64,000 nucleotides of DNA, taken from contig JARFIW010001369.1 in NCBI GenBank assembly GCA_036346225.1, positions 558,001 to 622,000 on the forward strand. The letters are read 5' to 3'. A program made the position numbers and the translations under genes. The notes beneath the pieces were generated by a model. It saw only the letters and a list, made by a program, of their open reading frames with translations, did not search any database and was not told where the DNA came from. This document shows, one piece after another, positions 30,845 through 43,042 of the stretch (within the stretch, counting starts at the first letter, position 1; the number at the start of each line of letters is the position of its first letter). Origin of the DNA: Platerodrilus igneus (taxonomy: Eukaryota; Arthropoda; Insecta; Coleoptera; Lycidae).

Positions 30845-32329
30845 TAGTATAAATTAATGTGAACGTCAACAATTGACTGTTTAAAATTTTAATGTTACGA
30901 GATGTACTTCTTACATCAAATTGTTACTTACGGTATTATTATTTCGTTATTTCTTGTACATATTTAGGGTTTGAACGTATTGTAAGTATGCTTATATTTA
31001 GATAATAAGATTTTATTCGTGATATATTTTAATGTGTAGGTTTATACTGTGCTATGTAAATTGACGCCTTATGTACATCACGTTGTAACAAACAATTACG
31101 TAAATGTGTTTTCGATGCTTGTAAATATTCTTTTGGGACTATATGTTTTCCTACATATTCGTAATATAGTTTATTGTTACTGAGGTTTCCAATTCTTTTC
31201 ATTAAAGTTTACCCATCCCACTTGAACTAGACTCAGGCGTATGGACTCTTAATTACGGGTTCTTTTCGTGGGTTACTTAAAAACATGAAATGGAAAATTA
31301 CTGGATTTCAGTTACGTGGTTTTATTCTCCACAATAATAAAGAAAAATGAATATCCTAGTTAACGCTTATAGTCACTACTAAAAACAAAAACCTAAAAGG
31401 GTACAAAACAAACCTTACTGCATCCCTCCTATTCTAGCTAAAATATTCTTAACTATTCAGGCTCAGGGAACTACCGGACATAGGTGGAATAAACTTAGGT
31501 ATTGATAATAATGCTAGCAACCACTAATCCTAAATTATGCTAATATTAGTAACTCGAATATTCCGCGCCAATACTATTTCACTTTCACGCGCCTTTGAAG
31601 TTTATTAATATGATTCTTTCCCCAAGTTTCGCGGTCTGATAACGTCGGTGAAGTAAAATATAACACCAAACGCAGATAAAATAATGTTATATAGGGGCGC
31701 CTTCCTGTACGAGGTTGCTCGTATAAAAGCGAATCATCGTCCTACAAGGCAAACAACTACCTTTTCCCAAATACGTGATGGTTAAAAGCAGTGCGGGATA
31801 ATATTTGTAACCAGATCACCACTACCTACAAACCGTGAATTCTAATATTCCTTCATAACAAAAAGTTGGAGCATGCTTAATACTGTAAATTAATACGATA
31901 CCTACAGATTCTACTCTGTTCTGAATCCAAATTTAGCACCTCGTCACTTTTTCAGTTATTCTGTAAGCTTTAATTTATAAAGCATCACTTTTATAAACGA
32001 AACCATATTAAATTCTCAACGCGAAAATAAACATAAATAATCACCCAAAAACCACATTTCTTAATGAATATCTCGCCTGACATCTCACTCAGCCGACCGT
32101 TCAGGCGCAACTAACTGATTACGTATCTGCTCGACACCCTCGTTCGCACCCCAGGATGCGCTAAACACCCGTAACTAACTTAGATATCACTTACTTATTA
32201 GAACTCAACATTGTTTTTGATGCAAGGACAAAATTTAAAGAAGAGGGAAGATTATAATTTAACAAAGTAATTATGTATACCGGACGTGCCTAGTACACAC
32301 TCTACGACGCTCTTGAGCTCACCCTAACT
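30845..32329. other. Non-coding interval with a short inverted-repeat arm
   Basis: 30845-30885 (TATAAATTAATGTGAACGTC) is inverted at 32462-32506. The rest shows no gene or known repeat. Confidence 0.4.
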
Positions 32330-32455
32330 CTGATTCTTGTGGAGTTTGATTGTACCATTCTGCCACTGTGTTTTGTTACGGTATTCCGGTATAAGCGAGT
32401 TTTGCTATTTACTTGCTGCTTTCTTTCTTGTCAGCACGGAATACCGTATTATAAA
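32330..32455 (+). repeat. LTR E4 terminal fragment
   Basis: TTTTGTTACGGTATTCCGG ... GCACGGAATACCGTAT: the hairpin that closes the E family LTRs, with well matched arms. It is joined directly to the inverted arm that begins at 32462. Confidence 0.6.
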
Positions 32456-32461
32456 ATTTCA

Positions 32462-32755
32462 GACAGCCAGTTGTTGACGTTCACATTAATTTATACAGTA
32501 AAAAGAAAACAGTAGATAAGCGCTCAAACACTTTAAAATTTTAAATAACAAATTTTATGAATAAGTACATAATTGCGTCTGCAATTTATGTCTATCTTCC
32601 AAAACAGCAACACAAATAAAGTAAACAGAAAATTATATTGTACCCTGAATCTATTTTTTTTTGGTACCATCATAGGATTAGGAAATGCGGCTGTATTCGT
32701 CTGCGGCTGGGCGTTGGAACAACTTAACTATACTAGCATAAACGCATTTTAAAAT
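32462..32755 (-). repeat. Right arm of the inverted repeat
   Basis: Inverse of 30230-30535 and of 30845-30885, with the intervening 310 bp of the left side missing here. Confidence 0.6.
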
Positions 32756-32814
32756 CCCGACTATACAACACTCAAAGGGCGTTGTATAACGGTAAGAGAA
32801 CGAAGGAATAAGAG

Positions 32815-33105
32815 AGCGACGAATCCGCGGGGATGTTGTGGATAAATATTATTTTCCCACAGGCTAAGTTTCTTTATTATAGCATGTTGTTTTGTTAGAG
32901 ATTTGTTGTAAATAAATTTATTTGTTGAAGTTGTCTGTTTTTTCTGTGTCACCCACCCCACTCTACCTAGTTAAAGCTAGCACGGCATTCCTTCTTTAAA
33001 ATTCCCCCCTTGTTTTGTTGCGGTACTCGGTACGGGTTTACTATTTTCTTTGCTTACTTTACTTTTTCTTTCTGGTTCTCACAGATTACCGTACCACCCT
33101 CTGAA
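32815..33105 (+). repeat. LTR E3 fragment
   Basis: GGATAAATATTATTTTCC, TTGTAAATAAATTTATTTG, CACCCCACTCTACC and the terminal hairpin TTGCGGTACTCGGTACGGG ... CAGATTACCGTACCAC follow LTR E1. No primer site follows. Confidence 0.65.
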
Positions 33106-33119
33106 ACTATACTCTAGAA

Positions 33120-33792
33120 AATTGGTAAATAAATGAACATTTTGGATTCACTGCATGAACTGATAAAACGTACCTACAGTACGTCTGTGTGATTAGGTTA
33201 AGAACTTAAAGTTTTTGATATATTTGAGTTTTAATATTTACTGAAGAATGTCTGTCTATCATGTATTTGTAATGAAAACGTAAGTGTGTAATATAGTGGA
33301 AAACACAATTGTGGAATAGCGAAAAAACTTTTTTATACTTATTTTCTTTTTTAATTAATGTGAAGGTATAATTCCAGTTTTGTAGTAATAAATTATTTTG
33401 CGAGTACCTAGATGCGTGATTGAAAATTCAGGTCATTTTTGATTTTAAAAACCTTCCTTTCAGTAGCAATTTTAAATACGTCTTATGCTTGTTTAAGCAA
33501 TAGTGCACTTTATGACTTTTCAGGTGAATTTTTAAGCCAGAATCACCTTCCTGATTTTAGATTTTGGCATCCTCTTTTATTCTTTTAGGGCTTTTCTTTA
33601 GAAACCCTGCAAGTTTAAGTGGCGTTCAAGATATTTCTCGACTAAGACATTTCACACCCGATAGCTTTCTGAAACACTCTTCAAACACTTACACCACCTG
33701 TCTCACTGAGACAGTCGGCAACAATTTTTTTAGTAAAGTCGAAGTGTTCAGTATTTTACCGAAACAGGATTCTTAGCGTAGAACTTCACCAA
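33120..33792 (+). repeat. LTR F copy 1, left part
   Basis: Blocks GATTAGGTTAAGAA, GATATATTTGAGTTTTAAT, GCGTTCAAGATA and CTTCAAACACTTACACCACC recur at 47870-48430 and inverted at 61590-62360. It is interrupted by two SINEs; its end resumes at 34336. Confidence 0.7.
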
Positions 33793-34030
33793 GTCCAAGG
33801 GGTTCGATCCTCGACACGAACCGTTTGAAAAATGTTAGAGCATTTTTCACAAAAATACGCCTTCGTTCGGTTGAAGGTAAAATTTACGTCCCATGTACGA
33901 GTGTTGACACGCACGTTAAATATTCCTACCGTGCTCGAAACAGCAAGGGTTTGACAAAATTCAAAATTTCCGGGTAAAAACTGGCCAATGTGGTACATTT
34001 GGGTGGAGCATTGGAAAATCAAATGTAGTA
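33793..34030 (+). mobile_element. SINE copy 6, head-truncated
   Basis: Starts just before box B (GGGGTTCGATCC) and runs to CATTGGAAAATCAAATG. The first 50 bp are absent. Confidence 0.85.
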
Positions 34031-34041
34031 TATTTGAGACA

Positions 34042-34335
34042 GGTGGCTCCATCACGTAGTTGGTATGTGTGTGACTACTAGCCCCAGGTCCCAGGTTTGA
34101 ATCCCGACACGGACTGCTTGAAAAAAGGTTAGACTAGCGTTTTTCATACGCCTCGTTCGGATGTAGAGGTAGATAGATAGATAGATCCTGTGTGTGAGTG
34201 TTGTCACATACGTTAAATATCCCTACCTTGGTTGGAACAGCAAAAGTTCGACAAAATTTTCAGGTAAACAACTCGCTTCCCGGCCGCTATAATGCCATCG
34301 GGTAGAGCATTCGAAAATCAAATGTTGGGGGAGTA
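34042..34335 (+). mobile_element. SINE copy 7
   Basis: Near full length, in tandem with copy 6: GGTGGCTCCATCACGTAGTTGG head, box B AGGTTTGAATCC, a GATA expansion at 34171-34186, and 3-prime end ATTCGAAAATCAAATG. Two same-orientation copies end to end suggest a dimer or insertion of one at the tail of the other. Confidence 0.88.
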
Positions 34336-34405
34336 CTTCGCCGACTTTTCTGTGATTTACCGGCTAAATTTTCTGGGGTCAACACTACCTAACATATATT
34401 TGATC
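34336..34405 (+). repeat. LTR F copy 1, right end
   Basis: GTGATTTACCGGCTAAATTTTCTGGGGTCAACAC is the end block shared with 48400-48430 and the reversed copies at 61600 and 63940. Confidence 0.6.
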
Positions 34406-35869
34406 AATGGTATTGTACAAAGACGTAGAAGGGCCACAAAAAATCGCCCTACTTATTTTAGTTAAATTTCGAGTTCGATGTCGAAATTTAGTTAAATTTC
34501 GACTTCGATGTTGAAATTTAGTTAAACTTCGACTTCGATCTCGAAATTTATTAAATTTCGACTTCGATGTCGAAATTTCCTTAAATTTCGACTTCTACCT
34601 CGAAATTTTGCTGGATTTTTAACTTACAGTCAAAAGCTTATTCTTGTTGGTATTTCAAGATCGAAGTCGAAATTTAATTAAATTTCGAGATAGAAGCCGA
34701 AATTTAACTAAATTTCGACATCGATGTCGAAATTTAATAAATTTCGATATCGAAGTTGAAATTTAACTAAAATTCGACATCGAAGTCGAAAATTAACTAA
34801 ATTTTGACATCGAAGTCGAAATTTGACCAAATTTCGACATCTAAGTCGAAATTTAACTAAATTCCGAGATCGAAGTCGAAATTTAGTTAATTTTCGACTT
34901 CGATGTCGAAATCTAATTAAATTTCGACTTCGATCTCGAAATTTATTAAATTTCGACTTCGACCTCAAAATACCAACAAGAATAAACTTTTGACTGTAAG
35001 TTAAAAATCCAGCAAAATTCCGAGAAAGAAGTCGAAATTTAAGTAAATTTCGACTTCGATCTGGAAATTTAGTTAAATTTGACTTCGATGTCGAAATTTA
35101 GTTAAATTTCGACTTCGATCTCGAAATACCAACAAGAATAAACTTTTGACTGAAAGTTAAAAATCCAGCAAAATTTCGAGATAGAAGTCGAAATTTAAGT
35201 AAATTTCGACATCGAAGTGCAAATTTAGTTAAATATCGACTTAGATTTCGAAATTTGGTTAAATTTCGACCTCAATCTCGAAATTTATTATATTTCGACT
35301 TCGAAGTCGATATTTACTTAAATTTCGACTTCGATGTCGAAATTTACTTAAATTTCGACTTCTACCTCGAAATTTTGCTGGATTTTTAACTTACAGTCAA
35401 AAGCTTATTCTTGTTGGTATTTCAAGATCGAAGTCGAAATTTAACTAAATTTCGAGATCGAAGTCGAAATTTAATTAAATTTCGAGATAGAAGCCGAAAT
35501 TTAACTAAATTTCGACATCGATGTCGAAATTTAATAAATTTCGATATCGAAGTTGAAATTTAACTAAAATTCGACATCGAAGTCGAAAATTAACTAAATT
35601 TTGACATCGAAGTCGAAATTTGACCAAATTTCGACATCTAAGTCGAAATTTAACTAAATTCCGAAATTCTGCTGGATTTTTAACTTACAGACAAAAGTTT
35701 GTTCTTGTTGGTATTTCGAGATCAAAGTCGAAATTCAACTAAATTTCGACATCGAAGTTGAAATTTAAGTAAATTTCGAGATGGAAGTCGAAATTTAACT
35801 AAATTTCGACAGCGAAGTCGAAATTTAATAAATTTCGAAATCGAAATCACAATTCAACTAAAATAAGGA

Positions 35870-38800
35870 GAGCGATTTTTGTGGCCTTTCTACGCCATCG
35901 TAAATAAGCTTTTGACTGTAAGTTAATAATCTAGCAAAATTTCAAGATAGAAGTCGAAACTTAAGTAAATTTCGAGATCGAAGTCGAAATTTAACTAAAT
36001 TTGGACATCGAAGTCAACATTTAACTAAATTTCGAGATCGAAGTCGAAGTTTAACTAAATTTTGAGATAGAAGTTGAAATTTAACTAAATTTCGACATCG
36101 AAGACGAAATTTAAGTAAATTTCGAGATGGAAGTTGAAATTTAACTAAATTTCAAGATGGAAGTCAAAATTTAACTAAATTTCGAGATCGAAGTCGAAAT
36201 TTAATAAATTTCGAAATCGAAGTCACAATTCAACTAAAATAAGGAGAGCAATTTTTTGTGGCCTTTCTACGCCTTCGTAAATAAGCTTTTGACTGTAAGT
36301 TAATAGTCTAGCAAAATTTCAAGATAGAAGTCGAAACTTAAGTAAATTTCGCGATCGTAGTCGAAATTTAACTAAATTTCGAGATAGAAGTTGAAATTTA
36401 ACTAAATTTCGACATCTAAAACGAAATTTAAGTAAATTTCGAGATGGAAGTTGAAATTTAACTAAATTTCGAGATGGAAGTCAAAATTTAACTAAATTTC
36501 GAAATCAAAGTCGAAATTTAATAAATTTCGAAATCGTAGTCACAATTCGACTAAAATAAGGAGAGCGATTTTTTGTGGCCCTTCTACGCCTTGATAAATA
36601 AGCTTTTGACTGTAAGTTAATAGTCTAGCAAAATTTCAAGACAGAACTTAAGTAAATTTCAACATCGAAGTCGAAATTTAAGGAAATTTCGACATCGAAG
36701 TCAAAATTTCTACAATGTATTTCGTCCTTAAACTCTTACACCTTTACTTTTTTCCTCAAACAATAGGGTATTAAAGGGAGAATGGGATGGTAACTCGTTT
36801 ACGTGCATCATTCTTTATAAAACATGTGGACTTCTCATTCGGTCGTCGCAGAGTGAACACACCAATGCACTTTTGAGTAAACTGAATGTTTTCGTTCGGC
36901 CACAGTGTTACGTCATAGAACACGCTGTTGATAAGTACATTATTGTAGACATGCAATATTGTTACAATCATTTGCATCCCAAGTCATATTGGGTGGTCCT
37001 TTCCTATCAAACATTTATTTTGTATATTATCAAAAATCCGCAAATTTAGTTAAATTTCGACTTCGATGTCGAAATTTACTTAAATTTTGACTTCTAACTC
37101 GAAATTTTGCTGGATTTTTAACTTACACTCAAAAGTTTATTCTTGTTGGTATTTCGAGATTGAAGTCGAAATTTAACTAAATTTCGGCATCGAAGTCGAA
37201 ATTTAATAAATTTTGAAATCGAAGTCGAAATTTAACTAAAATAAGGAGAGCGATTTCTTTGTGGCCCTTCTACGCCTTCGTAAATAAGCTTTTGACTGTA
37301 AGTTAATAATCCAGCAAAATTTCGAAATTGAAGTCGAAACTCAAGTAAACTTTAACATCGAAGTCGAAATTTAAGGAAATTTCGAGATCGAAGTCGAAAT
37401 TTAATAAATTACGAGATGGAAGTCGAAATTTAACTAAATTTCGAGATCGAAGTAGAAATTTAACTAAATTTCGCGATTGAAGTCGAAATTTAACTAAAGT
37501 TCGACATCGAAGTCGAAATTTAACTAAATTTCGACATCGAAGTTGAATCTAACTAAATTTCGACATCGAAGTCGAAGTTTAACTAAAATAAGTGAGCGAT
37601 TTTTTGTGGCCCTTCTACGCCTTCGTAAATAAGCTTTTAACTGTAAGTTAATAATCCAGCAAAATTTCGAGATAAAAGTCAAAACTTAAGTAAATTTCAA
37701 CATCGAAGTCGAAATTTAAGGAAATTTCGAGATCGAAGTCGAAATTTAGGTAAATTTTGAGATGGAAGTCGAAATTTAACTAAATTTCGAGATCGAAGTC
37801 TAAATTTAACTAAATTTCGTGATTGAAGTCGAAATTTAACTAAATTTAGACATCGTAGTCGAAATTTAACTAAATTTCGATATCGAAATTGAATCTAACT
37901 AAATTTCGACATCAAAGTCGAAATTTAGCTAAAATAGGTGAGCGATTTTTTGTGGCCCTTCTACGCCTTCGTAAATAAGCTTTTAACTGTAAGTTAATAA
38001 TCCAGCAAAATTTCGAAATAAAAGTCAAAACTTAAGTAAATTTCAACATCGAAGTCGAAATTTAAGGAAATTTCGAGATCGAAGTCGAAATTTAACTAAA
38101 TTTCGACATCGAAGTCGAAATTTAACTAAATTTCGACATCGAAGTCAAAATTTAATAAATTTTGAGATAGAAGTCGAAATTTAACTAAATTTCGACATCG
38201 AAGTCGAAATTCAAGTAAATTTCGAGGTGGAAGTCGTAATTTAACTGAATTTCGAGATCGAAGTCAAAATTTAACTAAATTTCGTGATGGAAGTCGAAAT
38301 TTAACTAAATTTCGAGATCGAAGTCGAATTTAACTAAATTTCGACATCGAAGTCGAAATTTAACTAAAATAAGTGAGCGATTTTTTGTGGCCCTTCTACG
38401 CCTTCGTAAATAAGCTTTTAACTGTAAGTTAATAATCCAGCAAAATTTCGAGATAAAAGTCAAAACTTAAGTAAATTTCAACATCGAAGTCGAAATTTAA
38501 GGAAATTTCGAGATCGAAGTCGAAATTTAGGTAAATTTTGAGATGGAAGTCGAAATTTAACTAAATTTCGAGATCGAAGTCTAAATTTAACTAAATTTCG
38601 TGATTGAAGTCGAAATTTAACTAAATTTAGACATCGTAGTCGAAATTTAATTAAATTTCGATATCGAAGTTGAATCTAACTAAATTTCGACATCAAAGTC
38701 GAAATTTAGCTAAAATAAGTGAGCGATTTTGTGGCCCTTCTACGCCTTCGTAAATAAGCTTTTAACTGTAAGTTAATAATCCAGCAAAATTTCGAAATAA

Positions 38801-41168
38801 AAGTCAAAACTTAAGTAAATTTCAACATCGAAGTCGAAATTTAAGGAAATTTCGAGATCGAAGTCGAAATTTAACTAAATTTCGACATCGAAGTCGAAAT
38901 TTAACTAAATTTCGACATCGAAGTCAAAATTTAATAAATTTCGAGATAGAAGTCGAAATTTAACTAAATTTCGACATCGAAGTCGAAATTTAAGTAAATT
39001 TCGAGGTGGAAGTCGTAATTTAACTGAATTTCGAGATCGAAGTCAAAATTTAACTAAATTTCGTGATGGAAGTCGAAATTTAACTAAATTTCGAGATCGA
39101 AGTCGGAATTTAACTAAATTTCGACATCGAAGTCAAAATTTAATAAATTTCGAGATAGAAGTCGAAATTTAACTAAATTTCGACATCGAAGTCGAAATTC
39201 AAGTAAATTTCGAGGTGGAAGTCGTAATTTAACTGAATTTCGAGATCGAAGTCAAAATTTAACTAAATTTCGTGATGGAAGTCGAAATTTAACTAAATTT
39301 CGAGATCGAAGTCGGAATTTAACTAAATTTCGACATCGAAGTCGAAATTTAACTAAAATAAGTGAGCGATTTTTTGTGGCCCTTCTACGCCTTCGTAAAT
39401 AAGCTTTTAACTGTAAGTTAATAATCCAGCAAAATTTCGAGATAAAAGTCAAAACTTAAGTAAATTTCAACATCGAAGTCGAAATTTAAGGAAATTTCGA
39501 GATCGAAGTCGAAATTTAGGTAAATTTTGAGATGGAAGTCGAAATTTAACTAAATTTCGAGATCGAAGTCTAAATTTAACTAAATTTCGTGATTGAAGTC
39601 GAAATTTAACTAAATTTAGACATCGTAGTCGAAATTTAATTAAATTTCGATATCGAAGTTGAATCTAACTAAATTTCGACATCAAAGTCGAAATTTAGCT
39701 AAAATAAGTGAGCGATTTTTTGTGGCCCTTCTACGCCTTCGTAAATAAGCTTTTAACTGTAAGTTAATAATCCAGCAAAATTTCGAAATAAAAGTCAAAA
39801 CTTAAGTAAATTTCAACATCGAAGTCGAAATTTAAGGAAATTTCGAGATCGAAGTCGAAATTTAACTAAATTTCGACATCGAAGTCGAAATTTAACTAAA
39901 TTTCGACATCGAAGTCAAAATTTAATAAATTTCGAGATAGAAGTCGAAATTTAACTAAATTTCGACATCGAAGTCGAAATTTAAGTAAATTTCGAGGTGG
40001 AAGTCGTAATTTAACTGAATTTCGAGATCGAAGTCAAAATTTAACTAAATTTCGTGATGGAAGTCGAAATTTAACTAAATTTCGAGATCGAAGTCGAATT
40101 TAACTAAATTTCGACATCGAAGTCAAAATTTAATAAATTTCGAGATAGAAGTCGAAATTTAACTAAATTTCGACATCGAAGTCGAAATTCAAGTAAATTT
40201 CGAGGTGGAAGTCGTAATTTAACTGAATTTCGAGATCGAAGTCTAAATTTAACTAAATTTCGTGATTGAAGTCGAAATTTAACTAAATATCGACATCGTA
40301 GTCGAAATTTAACTAAATTTCGACATCGAAGTCGAAATTTAACTAAAATAAGTGAGCGATTTTTTGTGGCCCTTCTACGCCTTCGTTAATAAGCTTTTAA
40401 CTGTAACTTAATAATCCAGCAAAATTTAGAGATAAAAGTCAAAACTTAAGTAAATTTCAACATCGAAGTCGAAATTTAAGGAAATTTCGAGATCGAAGTC
40501 GAAATTTAGGTAAATTCGAGATGGAAGTCGAAATTTAACTAAATTTCGAGATCGAAGTCTAAATTTAACTAAATTTCGTGATTGAAGTCGAAATTTAACT
40601 AAATATCGACATCGTAGTCGAAATTTAATTAAATTTCGATATCGAAGTTGAATCTAACTAAATTTCGACATCAAAGTCGAAATTTAGCTAAAATAAGTGA
40701 GCGATTTTTTGTGGCCCTTCTACGCCTTCGTAAATAAGCTTTTAACTGTAAGTTAATAATCCAGCAAAATTTCGAAATAAAAGTCAAAACTTAAGTAAAT
40801 TTCAACATCGAAGTCGAAATTTAAGGAAATTTCGAGATCGAAGTCGAAATTTAACTAAATTTCGACATCGAAGTCGAAATTTAACTAAATTTCGACATCG
40901 AAGTCAAAATTTAATAAATTTCGAGATAGAAGTCGAAATTTAACTAAATTTCGACATCGAAGTCGAAATTTAAGTAAATTTCGAGGTGGAAGTCGTAATT
41001 TAACTGAATTTCGAGATCGAAGTCAAAATTTAACTAAATTTCGTGATGGAAGTCGAAATTTAACTAAATTTCGAGATCGAAGTCGGAATTTAACTAAATT
41101 TCGACATCGAAGTCGAAATTTAACTAAAATAAGTGAGCGATTTTTTGTGGCCCTTCTACGTCTTCGTA
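35870..41168 (+). repeat. Higher-order repeat array within the foldback element
   Basis: The spacer GTGGCCCTTCTACG occurs near 35880, 36260, 36575, 37260, 37605, 37955, 38385, 38735, 39375, 39725, 40365, 40710 and 41140. From 37605 the spacing alternates short (about 350) and long (about 430 or 640), giving higher-order units of about 780 or 990 bp. The 38385-39375 and 39375-40365 units look nearly identical, including point variants, so they arose by recent amplification. The 640-bp form contains an internal duplication of about 210 bp. Confidence 0.8.
36705..37035. other. Unique island inside the foldback array
   Basis: About 330 bp without monomers. A minus-strand frame of 68 codons (36771-36977) matches nothing I recognise. 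It may be the original core of the element or an inserted fragment. Confidence 0.45.
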
Positions 41169-41955
41169 ATATTGGATATTTTTATGAAACCGGACAGTTT
41201 TAATTACAAAAAGTAGTGCAATTGTTAACTTTTCTTGTTCTTAGTATTTTTATTCACTCGTAGAGTCCAAGTATCTATAAACGATGAATGAAATTCTATT
41301 TCAATTTTTATGAATAATTTGTACAACCAGTTTAGCTTCTTTATTAATTTCTACGATATTCGTATGTAAATAAATACTTACCTCGTATAACATAACCTTA
41401 CTTTTAAAAGAAACGTTTTCGAGTCTCCGGTTTATGACCGTGAAAGCCTCATCATGGGCAACGGGTCATTGTTTGACCCAGATTATCCGGAAATATTCCA
41501 CGGTATCAAGCACAATCAAATACCATACCATTCTGTACCAATAAATGATTGGTGACATAGAATAATAAGCACCTGTTTACTTAGGTTAGAACGTTCGATC
41601 GTCTAGCGGTTAAGAATTAATTTAAAACTACTTTCTATGACTTACTATAAATTATTACAGTACGATAAAATGTATAATTTGTGTAAATTTAGTTTCAATC
41701 GTTTCTTTTTTATACCGGTACCCTTGGCGAAAGTCTTATTTATAATAATTTTAGTTGCTGATAAATCAGCGTCATTTAAAGCCAGCGTATTGGTATTTGC
41801 TAATTTTTCCATAAATTTTTGGATCTCGTACACGTGAGAGAAAAAGACCGATCATTTTTATTATGTAAGTGTAGCCTTGCTCAGAACAATAATCTAAAAG
41901 ATAACTTAAAAAAGGATCTAATCGTAAAATGGAGGTCTCGATACCGAAGATTTGG
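41169..41955. other. Non-coding interval, nothing recognised
   Basis: AT-rich; overlapping short frames on both strands at 41637-41837 look like chance. Confidence 0.4.
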
Positions 41956-42503
41956 AGCAAAAATAGTTCCATATGAGCAGACCTACACGCCCAATTAAAC
42001 CAAAAAGTACTTTGTAAGAGGATTATTTATTTTAGTTTTGCCCATAGAACTGGAATAAAGTATTCGATCGCTTTTAAAAACCTTAATGTTTTTCGAAGTA
42101 TTCTCCACGAAGTTTATTGCACTTTTGCATGCGCTCGAACAAACTCTGGACACAGTTATTCCACTCGTTTGTTGGTACGGTCAAGATTGCATTTTGAAGG
42201 CATCAACTACTTCTGCCGACGACTGGAACCTTTGACTACACAGTCCATCTTTAATTTTGGGAAACGTATAGAAATCATTAGAATTGTACGGAAGATGACT
42301 TAACAATTCGACGTCTTGTTGCGTTAAAAAATACAATTATCTTGAGAACTGTGTGCGAACTTCTTGGTGGAGGATGATTCGTCGTTTGGGGTTGATTTTT
42401 CGAAGCTCCACCATAACTAACCGCAAACAAATGGCCGTACACCAATCAGCAGTAACAGTTCCTTAACCGTGTAGAAGAATTGTTTCTACATGATTTGATT
42501 TTC
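41956..42503 (-). pseudogene. Mariner C-terminal fragment, copy 1
   Basis: Nearly the same as 45026-45575: both start AGCAAAAATAGTT and run through the GEYFEKH end, the VPTNDWNNCVQSL region, and FPKIKDGLRSQRF in broken frames. It ends at about 42503 where similarity to copy 2 stops, so the N-terminal half of the transposase is absent. Confidence 0.8.
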
Positions 42504-42560
42504 ATTTACATAAAAAATAATTGGTAGAGATCCAGTAGCGTGACATCTTCAGATCGGATT

Positions 42561-43042
42561 GATTGACAGATTAATAAGCTTGCTTCTACGAACTTTAATA
42601 AAAACCTATAAATGTTATTTGCCTAATTCTGGTGCATTCTCGAAATAATCTAGAACAATTGACTAAAATGTAAAATATCCATTAGGGGCTTTGAAGGCGA
42701 GTTCTAATTCAAGCTTTGATTATAATATTACGTCTATATTCAAGCTATAAATTCGTGATATGAAATATTTAGTGAACATACTGTTAAAATAAGATTGATT
42801 TGATTGACAGGTTAATAAGCTTGCTTTTACAAGCTTTAGTAAAAACCTTTAAATGTTATTTGCCTAATTCTGGTACATTCTCGAAATAATCTAAAACAAT
42901 TGACTAAAATATAAATTACCCGTTAGGGGTTTTGAACTTGAGTTCTAATTCAAGCTTTGATTATAATATTACGTTTATATTCAAGCTATAAATATATGAT
43001 ATGAAATAATTAGTAAACATACTGTTGAAATAAGTTGTCCTG
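42561..43042 (+). repeat. Two tandem copies of a 241-bp unit
   Basis: GATTGACAG at 42561 and 42802 begin matching stretches (TTATTTGCCTAATTCTGGT, GAGTTCTAATTCAAGCTTTG, ACATACTGTT). The copies differ by roughly one base in ten. They lie directly before the presumed LTR of the gag remnant and could be its enhancer or upstream region. Confidence 0.8.

Larger units (their letters stand above)
34416..41168. mobile_element. Foldback-type element made of 30-bp hairpin monomers
   Basis: 6.75 kb. Both ends carry the same inverted sequence: TAC(A/G)AAGACGTAGAAGGG at 34416 and CCCTTCTACGTCTTCGTA ending at 41168; the match continues inward through GCCACAAAAAATCG and TTATTTTAGTTAAATTTCG. Almost all the rest is a 30-bp monomer whose first 26 bp are self-complementary (AAATTTCGAC, ATCGAA, GTCGAAATTT) plus a 4-bp AACT joint. 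At left (34430-35670) monomer orientation flips several times; from about 35700 it is uniform. A spacer of about 85 bp (GTGGCCCTTCTACGCCTTCG, then AATAAGCTTTTAACTG) recurs at intervals of about 345-350, 430 or 640 bp. Long inverted ends made of short tandem repeats are the hallmark of Drosophila FB elements (31-bp units, from memory). No transposase is present. Confidence 0.75.

Noticed and set aside
33120..34405. One continuous LTR without interruption
   Set aside because: The middle 540 bp are two SINE copies with clear ends; only the outer parts match other LTR F copies.
34708..39452. Arg/Ser/Phe-rich repeat proteins on the minus strand of the foldback array
   Set aside because: A 30-bp repeat gives an open frame by periodicity alone (units like RSRNLVKFRL); no start context and no conservation beyond the DNA repeat.
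34416..41168. CRISPR-like array of 30-bp repeats
   Set aside because: Repeats are contiguous with no unique spacers, orientation flips, and there are no cas genes; this is eukaryotic satellite/foldback DNA.
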